Origin: Bacteroidota bacterium
GTDB lineage: Bacteria; Bacteroidota; Bacteroidia; 2-12-FULL-35-15
DNA: 64,000 nt
Reading direction: 5' to 3'
Assembly: GCA_947476185.1 (NCBI GenBank)
Contig: CANJPX010000001.1
Coordinates: 1 to 64,000, forward strand
Shown: positions 32,576 through 40,651 of the stretch, in pieces
Layout: every line of letters starts with the position of its first letter
Position numbering within the stretch: position 1 is the first letter of the stretch
Position numbers and translations under genes: made by a program
The notes under the pieces: model-generated
Seen by the model: the letters and a program-made list of their open reading frames with translations, nothing else
What the model was told of the DNA's origin: nothing
Databases searched by the model: none

Positions 32576-34666
32576 ATGAAAAAAGTCTACTCTCTTATAC
32601 TGACACTGTTTCTTAGTGCATCGGTTTTCGCGGTAGGACATACAGTTACAGGAACAACAACAAACGCGACCTGCAATGGATCCTGTAACGGAACAGCTTC
32701 ATCTTCGGTTTCAGGAGGAGTTGGTCCTTTCGGATACTCATGGGCAGGCCCTTCCTCATTTTCATCAAACGCTCAAAATGTTGTTGGACTTTGTGCCGGT
32801 ACATATACTATTACTGTTATCGATAGTGCCGATATGAGTACAGCGAATTATATTCAAACGGTTTTGCAACCGGCCGCTTTAACAATGAGCGTTGGTTCAC
32901 CTACAGTTTGTTCTGGATCTTGCACAACCTTAACTCCAACAGTTACTGGAGGAACACTTCCATATACGTTTATTTGGTCTGGTGGATTGTTTGGTGTTAG
33001 TCCAAGTGCTTGTCCTTCCTCAACAATAAGTTACACAGTAACAGTATCCGACGCAAATGGATGTACAACTTCTGCTGTTTCAACAGTTGCTACAACTTCG
33101 GCACCAACAGTAACAGTTCCTGCAAGCGCTACATATTGCCCCGGGGCAATAGTTCCTTCAGGGGTCTTTTCAAGCACACCAGCTGGGGCAACATTTGTTT
33201 GGACAAATTCCAATGTTGCTATAGGTCTTGCAGTAAGCGGAATAAGTAGTATTCCATCTTTTACCGCGATAAATGCAGGTCCAAGTTCTATTACTTCAAC
33301 AATAACAGTAACACCAACATATGCTGGATGTGTTGGAACACCGAACACTTATACTATTACAGTTAATCCAATACCAACAGTAACAGTATCTCCTAGTTCT
33401 ACTATTTGTTCTGGTGCATGTGTTACTTTGTCGGCAACAACTACTCCAGGACCTTCAACATACTCATGGATAGGACCGGCCGCTTTTGTAGCAACTATTG
33501 CTAGTCCGATTATTTGTCCCGCCATTGCGGGAACCTATACCGTTACAGCATCGTATGCCGGATGTACAGCAACAGCAATTACTACTGTTAATATTGATGG
33601 ACCAATCACTCCAAACCTTTCTTCAACTAATACAACAGGATGTGTAACGTGTGATGGAACAGCAACAGCAACGCCAACAGGCGGAACAGCACCTTACGCC
33701 TACGTGTGGTCAAATGGGACTACCACAATACCTGTCCCTTCTATGTGTGCAGGAACCTATTCGGTAACTATTACAGATATAGCGGGTTGTACTGCGACAG
33801 ATTCAACAACCATTTTTGCAAACAATTCTGCAATAACTAATTTCACAATGGTTCCGGATTCTACAGATCCGTATAACTTTTTTGCTTTTAATACTTCAAC
33901 AGGTATCGGAAATTCATACTCCTGGGATTGGGGCGATGGAACAGCTTTTTCAACTACAGCAAACCCTGCACATACTTGGGGTTCAACAGGAGTAATGACA
34001 GTTTGTTTAACTGTGTCCAACTTTTTATGTGGTGCTGATACACTTTGTCAAACAGTTAATGTAACCGGAGTTCCTGTGTCTTGTTTAGCACTTTTTAATA
34101 TTGCTGACGACACAATTAACCCGGATCCGAATGCACATTACGTTTACAATTTGTCGTATGGAGCTACATTAAGCTATTTTTGGGATTTCGGTGATGGAAC
34201 AACTTCTTCTTCTATGACACCTTCGCATGTTTATTCAGGAACCGGTCCGTACTTGCTTTGTTTAAGTGTTGATAACGGAGCGGGATGTACCGATATGTTT
34301 TGTGATTCGCTGATCTCGGCTGATTCACTAAATCGTTCAAGCGGAACGATGCAAATTATTGTTCATAATGGTCCTTCATTTCAAGGCTTAACCACCGGAA
34401 TAGTTGATCAAGAAAGCATCACAACAGTTTCTGTTTCTCCAAACCCCTTTTCAGAAAACACCACCTTTATAATACAATCGGATAAAATAAATGAAAAATA
34501 TTCATTTGAATTGTTGGATGTTTTAGGCAAAAAAGTAAAAACCTTGAATGGAATTTCAGAAAAACAATTTGAAATATCACGGAACGGGCTACAAAATGGC
34601 GTCTATTTTTATAAAATTTATAGCGCTGAAAGTATTGTAGGTATTGGAAAATTAGTAATAGAGTAA
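32576..34666 (+). CDS. PKD/SprB-repeat T9SS cargo protein
   Basis: A 696-aa secreted protein. The signal peptide (VYSLILTLFLSASVFA) precedes SprB-like repeats of the form ATCNGSCNGTASSSVSGG...YSWAGP...VGLCAGTYTITVID. Their recurrent motifs are CSGSCTTLTPT and TGCVTCDGTATATPTGG. Two PKD domains are marked by YSWDWGDGT (around residue 450) and YFWDFGDGT (around 540). The C-terminal ~75 residues (VSVSPNPFSENTTFII ... GLQNGVYFYKIYSAE...GKLVIE) are a type A T9SS sorting domain. It should be exported through the outer membrane and cell-surface anchored or released. Codon use in the repeats is Thr/Ser/Ala-heavy. Confidence 0.9.
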   Translation: MKKVYSLILTLFLSASVFAVGHTVTGTTTNATCNGSCNGTASSSVSGGVGPFGYSWAGPSSFSSNAQNVVGLCAGTYTITVIDSADMSTANYIQTVLQPAALTMSVGSPTVCSGSCTTLTPTVTGGTLPYTFIWSGGLFGVSPSACPSSTISYTVTVSDANGCTTSAVSTVATTSAPTVTVPASATYCPGAIVPSGVFSSTPAGATFVWTNSNVAIGLAVSGISSIPSFTAINAGPSSITSTITVTPTYAGCVGTPNTYTITVNPIPTVTVSPSSTICSGACVTLSATTTPGPSTYSWIGPAAFVATIASPIICPAIAGTYTVTASYAGCTATAITTVNIDGPITPNLSSTNTTGCVTCDGTATATPTGGTAPYAYVWSNGTTTIPVPSMCAGTYSVTITDIAGCTATDSTTIFANNSAITNFTMVPDSTDPYNFFAFNTSTGIGNSYSWDWGDGTAFSTTANPAHTWGSTGVMTVCLTVSNFLCGADTLCQTVNVTGVPVSCLALFNIADDTINPDPNAHYVYNLSYGATLSYFWDFGDGTTSSSMTPSHVYSGTGPYLLCLSVDNGAGCTDMFCDSLISADSLNRSSGTMQIIVHNGPSFQGLTTGIVDQESITTVSVSPNPFSENTTFIIQSDKINEKYSFELLDVLGKKVKTLNGISEKQFEISRNGLQNGVYFYKIYSAESIVGIGKLVIE

Positions 34667-34709
34667 AATTATTTTTAAAATAAATTAGGAATTATAAAAT
34701 TTCCTTACT

Positions 34710-34717
34710 TATATTTG
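34710..34717 (+). promoter_or_regulatory. Putative -7 element of the sulfur operon leader
   Basis: TATATTTG matches TAnnTTTG exactly. A start about 7 bases downstream would put the first leader ATG (34735) about 10 bases into the RNA. No comparable element precedes the second leader peptide, so both leaders are likely on one transcript. Confidence 0.6.
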
Positions 34718-34734
34718 CGGCAGAATTAGAAACA

Positions 34735-34806
34735 ATGAACAACAACTTTACATATACATTACTTACGATCAACAGCCCAATGATGTGCTGTATGATGTGT
34801 ATTTAA
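34735..34806 (+). CDS. Met/Cys-rich leader peptide 1 (23 aa)
   Basis: A short reading frame of 23 codons starting MNNNFTYT and ending SPMMCCMMCI. Seven of the last eight sense codons are Met or Cys. It begins close to a predicted transcription start and stops 4 bases before the antiterminator strand at 34811. This is the layout of a ribosome-mediated attenuator sensing charged tRNA-Cys and tRNA-Met, placed upstream of sulfate-assimilation genes. The peptide itself probably has no function. Assignment rests on sequence logic, not homology. Confidence 0.75.
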   Translation: MNNNFTYTLLTINSPMMCCMMCI

Positions 34807-34810
34807 TTAT

Positions 34811-34862
34811 GGAAAGCCTGTTGTAACAACATATATTTTAAATTTCATTTAAAAGGCTTTCC
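34811..34862 (+). promoter_or_regulatory. Antiterminator pairing of attenuator 1
   Basis: GGAAAGCCT (34811-34819) is exactly complementary to AGGCTTTCC (34854-34862). The latter is also the 5' arm of the terminator at 34853-34882. The two structures are mutually exclusive. A ribosome stalled at the Met/Cys codons leaves 34811-34819 free, while one at the stop codon would cover it. Confidence 0.75.
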
Positions 34863-34882
34863 GAAAACGGGAAGCCTTTTTT
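34853..34882 (+). terminator. Attenuator 1 terminator
   Basis: AAGGCTTTCC (34853-34862), loop GAAAAC, then GGGAAGCCTT and a run of six T. The stem is 10 bp with one G-U pair. Strong intrinsic terminator ahead of any structural gene, as expected for attenuation. Confidence 0.85.
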
Positions 34883-34922
34883 AATTATCGTCTCCTTAAA
34901 AAGACAACAATAAAACAAAAAA

Positions 34923-35078
34923 ATGATGACAACTTTAAATCTTGGATGGCGCGGCAAACTTGCCATCGCGAGTGAAACCTCGAGACTTTATACTTTGAAC
35001 ATATTTATAATGTGTATGTGTTGTATGGAATACCTGCGAATGCGGAGCAAGATAAAAATGCACTATTGTAAAAAATAA
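34923..35078 (+). CDS. Met/Cys-rich leader peptide 2 (up to 51 aa)
   Basis: The frame opens MMTTLNLGWRGKL and contains IMCMCCMEYLRMRS around codons 29-42, with six consecutive Met/Cys codons (35010-35027), ending MHYCKK. It is longer than usual leader peptides, and the true start could be an internal ATG. It sits between terminator 1 and terminator 2, upstream of the sulfite reductase gene. The early part overlaps a small hairpin (GATGGC...GCCATC, 34945-34967 region) that may itself be regulatory. Confidence 0.65.
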   Translation: MMTTLNLGWRGKLAIASETSRLYTLNIFIMCMCCMEYLRMRSKIKMHYCKK

Positions 35079-35113
35079 AAACAATAAAAAGCAAAATTTA
35101 AAGCCCTTCCGCA
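35041..35113 (+). promoter_or_regulatory. Possible antiterminator of attenuator 2
   Basis: TGCGGAG (35041-35047), 14 bases after the Met/Cys run, can pair with TTCCGCA (35107-35113) over 7 bases including one G-U. That would open the top of terminator 2. It is weaker than the pairing in attenuator 1. Confidence 0.4.
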
Positions 35114-35133
35114 AAAGCAGAAGGGCTTTTTTT
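35100..35133 (+). terminator. Attenuator 2 terminator
   Basis: AAGCCCTTC (35101-35109) and GAAGGGCTT (35120-35128) form a 9-bp stem followed by a T-run. It ends ~30 bases before the sulfite reductase ATG, so unregulated termination here would silence the operon. Confidence 0.85.
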
Positions 35134-35163
35134 ATTTGATCAACATACTATTTAACTGAAATC

Positions 35164-37287
35164 ATGAAAAATATACTTACAGCAATTAAAGATCCATTGG
35201 AAGAAAAAGATATTCTGGAATTGGACAAGAAAATAAAAGACTTTCGGGGAGGAAGTCTAAATGAAGATAGTTTCCGTTCCTTTCGTTTATCGCGCGGAGT
35301 ATACGGTCAGCGCCAACCGGGAGTCCAGATGATCCGGATGAAATTGCCTTTTGGAAAAATTACAACCAAACAATTGTTGGGTATTGCAGATGTTGCAGAT
35401 GAATTTTCAAATGGAAATTTACATTTGACAACCCGCCAGGATGTGCAGATCTATTATGTGAGTTTGGACAGAACACCTGATCTGTGGACTAGATTGGAAC
35501 AAGATGATATTACATTGCGAGGATCTTGCGGGAATACAGTGCGGAATATCACAGCATCAGCAATAGCGGGAATAGATCCTAAAGAACCTTTTGATGTGTC
35601 GCCATATGCCCAAGAACTGTTTAAATATTTTTTACGGACACCATTCAGCCAGGAGTTAGGAAGAAAATTTAAAATTGCTTTTTCATCCAATGACGATGAT
35701 ACGGCATATACATTTATGCACGACCTGGGTTTTATCCCTAAAGTAAAAATTGTGGATGGAAAAATTGTAAGAGGCTTTAAGGTGCTTGTCGGTGGCGGCT
35801 TAGGAGCACAACCTTTTTTAGCGAAAATAGCCTTTGATTTTTTAGAGGAAGATAAAATTGTCCCCTTTACGGAGGCTTTGATACGTGTATATGACCGGTA
35901 TGGTGAGCGTACAAGCCGACATAAAGCGCGGATAAAATATTTGGTGAACAAGATTGGAATAGAACAAATTTTGAAATATGTTGAGGAAGAGCAATTGGCA
36001 TTGGGGTATTCAACTTTTCCAATTGATCACAATGCTGTGCCGGTAAAGCAAAGGGTTTCCGGAACATCATTCACCACATTTAAAGTAAGTCATAATAAAA
36101 AGTATCAGGATTGGTTAGTTAGTAATGTATTTGAGCAAAAGCAGCAGGGCTTCTATGGCGTGAACATCCGTGTTTTGTTGGGGAACATCAATTCACGCAC
36201 AGCTCGTTTGTTGGCCGGGTTAGTTAATACCTATGCCGCGGACGACATTCGGATAACGATAAATCAAGGTTTATTGTTAAAGTTTGTTTCGAAAGAAGCT
36301 TTGCCTGCCTTGTTCAGAGCATTGGATAATTTAAATCTAGCTGAACCCGGATTTGACAGTGTCGCCGATATAACAGCTTGTCCGGGTACAGACACCTGTA
36401 ATCTCGGCATATCAAGTAGTACAGGCATCGCAAAGGAATTAGAACGGGTTGTAAAAGAAGAATTTCCGGAGCTGATCTTTAATAACGATATCAAAATAAA
36501 GATAAGCGGATGTATGAATTCATGTGGTCAACATAGTTTGGCTCAGATAGGTTTTCATGGAAGCTCTTTTAAGATTGGAACTTCTGTTGTGCCTGCCTTG
36601 CAACTTGTATTAGGAGGTGGTGTTGTTGGAAACGGGGAAGGACGAATATCAGAGAAAATAATTAAGGTGCCCAGCAAACGCGCACCGGCATTGCTACGCA
36701 CCTTGTTAAATGATTATGAAAGAAATGCTGTTGAAGGCGACTATTTCAATGATTATTATGATAAACAAGGGAAAGATTATTTTTATCAATTGTTAAGGTC
36801 GCATGCCGACGAACACAATTTGCTACCCGAAGAGTATATTGATTGGGGGCATACAACGGAATTTAAAACGGAGATAGGAGTCGGGGAATGTGCCGGAGTG
36901 ATGATAGACCTGGTGGCAACATTAATTTTTGAAGCAGAAGAAAAATTGGAATGGGCTGCACAGGCGTTTAAAGAACGATTGTATGCAGATAGTGTTTACC
37001 ATAGCTATGCTACTATTATTGGTGTCGCGAAAGCGTTATTGTTAGGAAAAAATCTACGAACCAATACTCAAAATGATATCATCAATGATTTTGATAAACA
37101 TTTTGTGGAAACGTCAGAAGTAAATATTGATGGGGTATTCAGGGATTTCGTATTACAGATCAATAAAAATGAACCATCAGAACAGTTTGCGGAACACTAT
37201 TTAAAAGACGCTGAGGAAATTATAAAGCAAGCTTCAATATTCAGAGAAAGAGAAACTTTAGCTTCGCTCAATTTGACAAACATATAA
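35164..37287 (+). CDS. Sulfite/nitrite reductase hemoprotein with HEPN-like C-terminal domain
   Basis: A 707-aa protein. Residues 1 to ~520 have two ferredoxin-like plus sirohaem/[4Fe-4S] repeats: FGKITTKQLLGIADVADEFSNGNLHLTTRQDVQIYYV, DITLRGSCGNTVRNITAS, and the cluster cysteines in TACPGTDTCNLG (about 405 and 411) and SGCMNSCGQHSLAQIG (about 450 and 454). It reduces sulfite to sulfide (or nitrite to ammonia) with ferredoxin. The extra ~170 residues at the C-terminus have a helical HEPN-like pattern (LIFEAEEKLEWAAQAFKERLYADSVYHSYATIIGVAKALLL). With cobA, siroheme and cysH genes next door, sulfite is the likely substrate. Such C-terminal tails occur in Bacteroidota. Confidence 0.9.
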   Translation: MKNILTAIKDPLEEKDILELDKKIKDFRGGSLNEDSFRSFRLSRGVYGQRQPGVQMIRMKLPFGKITTKQLLGIADVADEFSNGNLHLTTRQDVQIYYVSLDRTPDLWTRLEQDDITLRGSCGNTVRNITASAIAGIDPKEPFDVSPYAQELFKYFLRTPFSQELGRKFKIAFSSNDDDTAYTFMHDLGFIPKVKIVDGKIVRGFKVLVGGGLGAQPFLAKIAFDFLEEDKIVPFTEALIRVYDRYGERTSRHKARIKYLVNKIGIEQILKYVEEEQLALGYSTFPIDHNAVPVKQRVSGTSFTTFKVSHNKKYQDWLVSNVFEQKQQGFYGVNIRVLLGNINSRTARLLAGLVNTYAADDIRITINQGLLLKFVSKEALPALFRALDNLNLAEPGFDSVADITACPGTDTCNLGISSSTGIAKELERVVKEEFPELIFNNDIKIKISGCMNSCGQHSLAQIGFHGSSFKIGTSVVPALQLVLGGGVVGNGEGRISEKIIKVPSKRAPALLRTLLNDYERNAVEGDYFNDYYDKQGKDYFYQLLRSHADEHNLLPEEYIDWGHTTEFKTEIGVGECAGVMIDLVATLIFEAEEKLEWAAQAFKERLYADSVYHSYATIIGVAKALLLGKNLRTNTQNDIINDFDKHFVETSEVNIDGVFRDFVLQINKNEPSEQFAEHYLKDAEEIIKQASIFRERETLASLNLTNI

Positions 37288-37291
37288 AACA

Positions 37292-37426
37292 ATGAAAACA
37301 CAATTTAAGCATCATATAAAATTCGGAAGTTGCTGGTACGATAATTTTTTTAAAATAAGTACCAGACAGATTCAAAACAAAAAAGTAAAACAATTAAAAA
37401 TTAAAGAAGATGAACGAAAAAGATAA
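37292..37426 (+). CDS. Possible small protein between sulfite reductase and cobA
   Basis: A 44-codon frame, MKTQFKHHIKFGSCWYDNFFKIS ending KIKEDERKR. It begins 4 bases after the sulfite reductase stop and overlaps the first 17 bases of cobA. Lysine-rich AT-rich codons give little statistical support. An inverted repeat CTGGTAC/GTACCAG (37333-37365) lies within it. It may be a coupling ORF or chance. Confidence 0.2.
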   Translation: MKTQFKHHIKFGSCWYDNFFKISTRQIQNKKVKQLKIKEDERKR

Positions 37427-38186
37427 TATAATTCCAAAACTAACGCTAGTGGGTGCAGGGCCCGGAGACGTTGACCTGATCACAGTAAAAGGCATAGAAG
37501 CCATTGGTTCTGCCGATGTGATCTTGTACGATGCATTGGTAAATCCTGAGCTGTTAAAATATGCTCCTATTGACGCAATAAAAATTTATGTTGGTAAACG
37601 CAGTAACAAGCACGAGTATACACAAGATCAGATCAATTCATTGATCGTAGACCACTCTTTTTCACACGGACATGTCGTTCGCTTAAAAGGGGGCGATCCA
37701 TTTGTGTTTGGCCGAGGTTATGAAGAATTAGCGCACGCTCAATTATTTAATATTGAAACCGCTGTTGTGCCCGGCATCTCGAGCTCTATAGCCGTTGCTG
37801 CGCTGCAGGGGATTCCTGTAACAAACAGAGGAACAAGCGAGAGTTTTTGGGCAATCACCGGAACAAAGAGTAATGGCGCACTTTCAGAAGATATTAAATT
37901 GGCCGCAAAGTCGACAGCTACAGTTGTTATTTTGATGGGCTTGAATAAGCTGAAGGAGATAGCGGCAATTTTTATAGCAGAAGGAAGAAGCGAAACAGCC
38001 ATCGCTATTATTCAAAACGGGTCCTTGCCAACAGAGAACATTGCATTAGGAACGATAGAGACGATCGTTCAAATAGTTGAAGAGGAAAAAATTGGAGCAC
38101 CTGCTATCATTGTTATAGGCGATGTTGTAAAGTTGCACGAATCTTTTCCAATAAGTTTAACCGATTGGAAGTACTTATTAAATTAA
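37410..38186 (+). CDS. cobA: Uroporphyrinogen-III C-methyltransferase
   Basis: A 258-aa SAM-dependent enzyme that makes precorrin-2 from uroporphyrinogen III, the first step to siroheme. Visible motifs are LVGAGPGDVDLITVKG near the N-terminus, VRLKGGDPFVFGRGYEE around residue 90 and VVPGISSSIAVAALQGIPVTNRG around 115-140. These are the canonical CysG/CobA tetrapyrrole methylase signatures. It supplies the cofactor of the upstream sulfite reductase; the downstream fused protein carries the next step. Confidence 0.95.
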   Translation: MNEKDNIIPKLTLVGAGPGDVDLITVKGIEAIGSADVILYDALVNPELLKYAPIDAIKIYVGKRSNKHEYTQDQINSLIVDHSFSHGHVVRLKGGDPFVFGRGYEELAHAQLFNIETAVVPGISSSIAVAALQGIPVTNRGTSESFWAITGTKSNGALSEDIKLAAKSTATVVILMGLNKLKEIAAIFIAEGRSETAIAIIQNGSLPTENIALGTIETIVQIVEEEKIGAPAIIVIGDVVKLHESFPISLTDWKYLLN

Positions 38187-38187
38187 A

Positions 38188-38305
38188 ATGTATATTTAAT
38201 TGGTTGGTTATCAACAAGGGCCTTGATTTGAACGTGTTTTGAAATATACATGGCAAAGGGGGGTTAAACACTTAATAAAGTGTTGATAAACGCCAGATGG
38301 TGTTT
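38188..38305 (+). promoter_or_regulatory. Structured spacer with three hairpins before the siroheme-TSUP gene
   Basis: The 214-base spacer after cobA has three hairpins. ATGTATATTT/AAATATACAT is perfect over 10 bp (38188-38197 with 38242-38251) and encloses an inner CAAGG-G-CCTTG stem. AACACTT-AATA-AAGTGTT is at 38267-38284. AAACGCC-AGAT-GGTGTTT is at 38288-38305 with one G-U pair. No T-run follows. It may be an RNA element controlling the downstream transporter gene; not recognised as a known riboswitch. Confidence 0.5.
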
Positions 38306-38400
38306 AAAAGCGATAATTAAGCAAGAGTTAAACAATAAAAAAAATAGAAACTAACATAGTTTTAACAGGTAGCTAACAAAAACGCTAATTTCGTATTGTT

Positions 38401-39906
38401 ATGAATAAGAACGCATCAACAAATCCTTTATTTCCCATCTTTTTAAAATTAGAACATATGCATGTTTTAATTATTGGTGGCGGAAAGATCGGTTTGGAGA
38501 AAATTTCTGCAGTTTTAAATAATAGTCCGGATACCCAGGTAACATTGGTTGCAAAAGAGGTGTTGCCAGAAATAAAAGAGTTTCAAGAGAGATCAAAAAA
38601 ACTGAACATCATTGAAAGAGCTTTTGAGAAAAGTGATCTGGAGGGTAAAGATCTTATAATAGCTGCAACGGGTGATAAGGCGATCAGTGAAATGATTCGC
38701 GAAGAAGCATCAAAACGTAAAATACTGATCAATGTAGCGGACACTCCCGATATGTGTGATTTTTATTTGGGGTCCATTGTTCAGAAAGGTGATTTAAAAA
38801 TTGCAATTTCTACGAATGGAAAATCACCTACTCTGGCAAAACGGCTGAAAGAAATTTTTAATGATGCATTACCTTTTGATACACAGCAAAGCATTGACAA
38901 CCTAAACACATTACGTAATCAGTTAAAAGGCGATTTTACAAAAAAAGTAAAAGAGTTGAATAAGGTCACCGCGATATTGGTTGAACAAAAAGAAGCCGTG
39001 AAAAAACAATTGAACAAACAAATTTTGTTTGTGGCATTATATGCTATGTCGGTGATCGCCTTAATGCTAGTGGGGCATTTGTTTTTTACCCTACTGCCAT
39101 TGAAAACAATTGGAGGGTATTTTACTGATCTGGCTTCAAGTGTTGATTCTTCTATTCTTCTTTATATTTTAGGTGGATTTGTTGCCCAAATGATTGATGG
39201 CGCTTTGGGAATGGCTTATGGAGTAAGTGTTACTACTTTCCTAATGAGTCTTGGGATACCATCGATCACGCCTGCCGTAGCGAGTGCGAGTATGCATGCA
39301 TCCGAAATTTTTACAACAGGCACATCTTCATTAGTGTATATGCGATATAAAAATGTAAATAATAAATTATTCCGGACCCTTTTGATTCCGGGGGCTATTG
39401 GAGCTATTGTCGGAGCTTTTACAATCTCCTATATCAGTAAAGATTATGTAAGTTATGTTAAACCATTTGTTTCAGTTTACACGCTAATTCTTGGGGTGAT
39501 GATTGTCCGAAAAGCATTAAACCTTCATATTAAAACACGAAAAAAAATAAAGAGAATTAAACCTGTTGCATTAATTGGAGGATTCTTGGATTCAGTTGGA
39601 GGCGGTGGTTGGGGGCCTATCGTAACCACTACCTTAATTGCAGGAGGAAGGAATTTTAGATATGCTATCGGTTCCTCGCATGTCGCCAAATTTTTTGTAG
39701 CAGTAATAAGTACAGTTACCTTTATTTCCGTGATAGGATTGAGTCATTGGCATATTATTTTTGGATTGGTGATTGGAAGTATGATCGCGGCACCAATTTC
39801 TATTTATATGTCGACAAAGATCTCAAATAAATGGGGCTTGATTTTGGTTGGGATGTTAGTTATAATTGTGAGTTTTAAAACATTGATTTTCGCTTTCTTA
39901 AAATAG
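38401..39906 (+). CDS. Fusion: precorrin-2 dehydrogenase (siroheme synthase) + TSUP transporter
   Basis: A 501-aa protein with two parts. Residues 1 to ~200 are a CysG/Met8-type NAD-binding domain: LEHMHVLIIGGGKIGLEKISAVLN, DLIIAATGDKAISEMIREEA, INVADTPDMCDFYLGSIVQKGDLKIAISTNGKSPTLAKRLKE. They oxidise precorrin-2 to sirohydrochlorin and may insert iron. Residues ~210-501 have 8-9 membrane helices of the TSUP (TauE/SafE) family, with QMIDGALGMAYGVSVTTFLMSLGI and LDSVGGGGWGPIVTTTLIAGG, the paired family signatures. Such transporters move sulfite, sulfonate or sulfate. The fusion couples siroheme synthesis to sulfur oxyanion uptake. Confidence 0.9.
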   Translation: MNKNASTNPLFPIFLKLEHMHVLIIGGGKIGLEKISAVLNNSPDTQVTLVAKEVLPEIKEFQERSKKLNIIERAFEKSDLEGKDLIIAATGDKAISEMIREEASKRKILINVADTPDMCDFYLGSIVQKGDLKIAISTNGKSPTLAKRLKEIFNDALPFDTQQSIDNLNTLRNQLKGDFTKKVKELNKVTAILVEQKEAVKKQLNKQILFVALYAMSVIALMLVGHLFFTLLPLKTIGGYFTDLASSVDSSILLYILGGFVAQMIDGALGMAYGVSVTTFLMSLGIPSITPAVASASMHASEIFTTGTSSLVYMRYKNVNNKLFRTLLIPGAIGAIVGAFTISYISKDYVSYVKPFVSVYTLILGVMIVRKALNLHIKTRKKIKRIKPVALIGGFLDSVGGGGWGPIVTTTLIAGGRNFRYAIGSSHVAKFFVAVISTVTFISVIGLSHWHIIFGLVIGSMIAAPISIYMSTKISNKWGLILVGMLVIIVSFKTLIFAFLK

Positions 39907-39908
39907 TA

Positions 39909-40556
39909 ATGAAGCTAGAAGAATTAAATATAAAATATTTATTGTTGAGTCCGGAAGAACGCATTCGCGAGCTTTACAAGGATTTTGATAAGGTGTTGTT
40001 TACTTCCTCTTTCGGAACAACAGCGGCTTACCTTTTGCATCTTTTCCACAAAGTGAATCCGAATGAAACAATTTATTTTTTGGATACAACCTATCATTTT
40101 AATGAAACAATTGAATACAAGGAAACATTAACCCGGCTTTTAAATCTAAATGTGGTTGACGTGAAGCCGGAAGACTGGAAAAACAATTTTACTCAAAAGG
40201 ATAAAACCTGGAATACCGACCCCGACCTGTGTTGTTCAATAAATAAGGTGGAACCCATCGATAAGATAAAAGTAAATTACGATGTTTGGGTATCGGGCTT
40301 AATGTCGGCACAAAGTGTCCATCGCCAAAATTTAAAAGTGTTTGAGCAAAAGGACGACATCATTAAATTTTATCCGTTGATAGATCAAAATGAAGCTAAT
40401 GCTAAGGATCATATGAAAGCAAATGCTCTTCCCCAACACCCTTTGCTTTCACAAGGTTACAGTTCAGTAGGCTGTTTTCATTGCACTGTAGCAGGAAAAG
40501 GTAGAAGTGGCCGCTGGGTAAACAAATCCAAGACAGAGTGCGGTTTGCATCTGTAA
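39909..40556 (+). CDS. cysH: Phosphoadenylyl/adenylyl-sulfate reductase
   Basis: A 215-aa enzyme reducing APS or PAPS to sulfite with thioredoxin. Visible motifs are the ATP-PPase-like SSFGTTAAYLLHLFHKV, IYFLDTTYHF and the C-terminal ECGLHL, whose cysteine (residue ~211) forms the thiosulfonate intermediate. Four further cysteines (108-109 as a CC pair and CFHC at 189-192) match the [4Fe-4S] ligands of APS-type reductases. That makes APS the likelier substrate. It begins 2 bases after the fusion gene. Confidence 0.93.
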   Translation: MKLEELNIKYLLLSPEERIRELYKDFDKVLFTSSFGTTAAYLLHLFHKVNPNETIYFLDTTYHFNETIEYKETLTRLLNLNVVDVKPEDWKNNFTQKDKTWNTDPDLCCSINKVEPIDKIKVNYDVWVSGLMSAQSVHRQNLKVFEQKDDIIKFYPLIDQNEANAKDHMKANALPQHPLLSQGYSSVGCFHCTVAGKGRSGRWVNKSKTECGLHL

Positions 40557-40651
40557 TACCATCAATTACTAATAGTATTTAATAGTTGTTTATCTGATAA
40601 AAGAGATAAGGACTAACATTGCAAAAAAATTTTAAAATAGAAAAATAAGTT

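Noticed and set aside
34923-35027. Known SAM riboswitch in the sulfur leader
   Set aside because: I found no consensus SAM-I or SAM-II core. The Met/Cys codon run and exclusive stems explain the region better.
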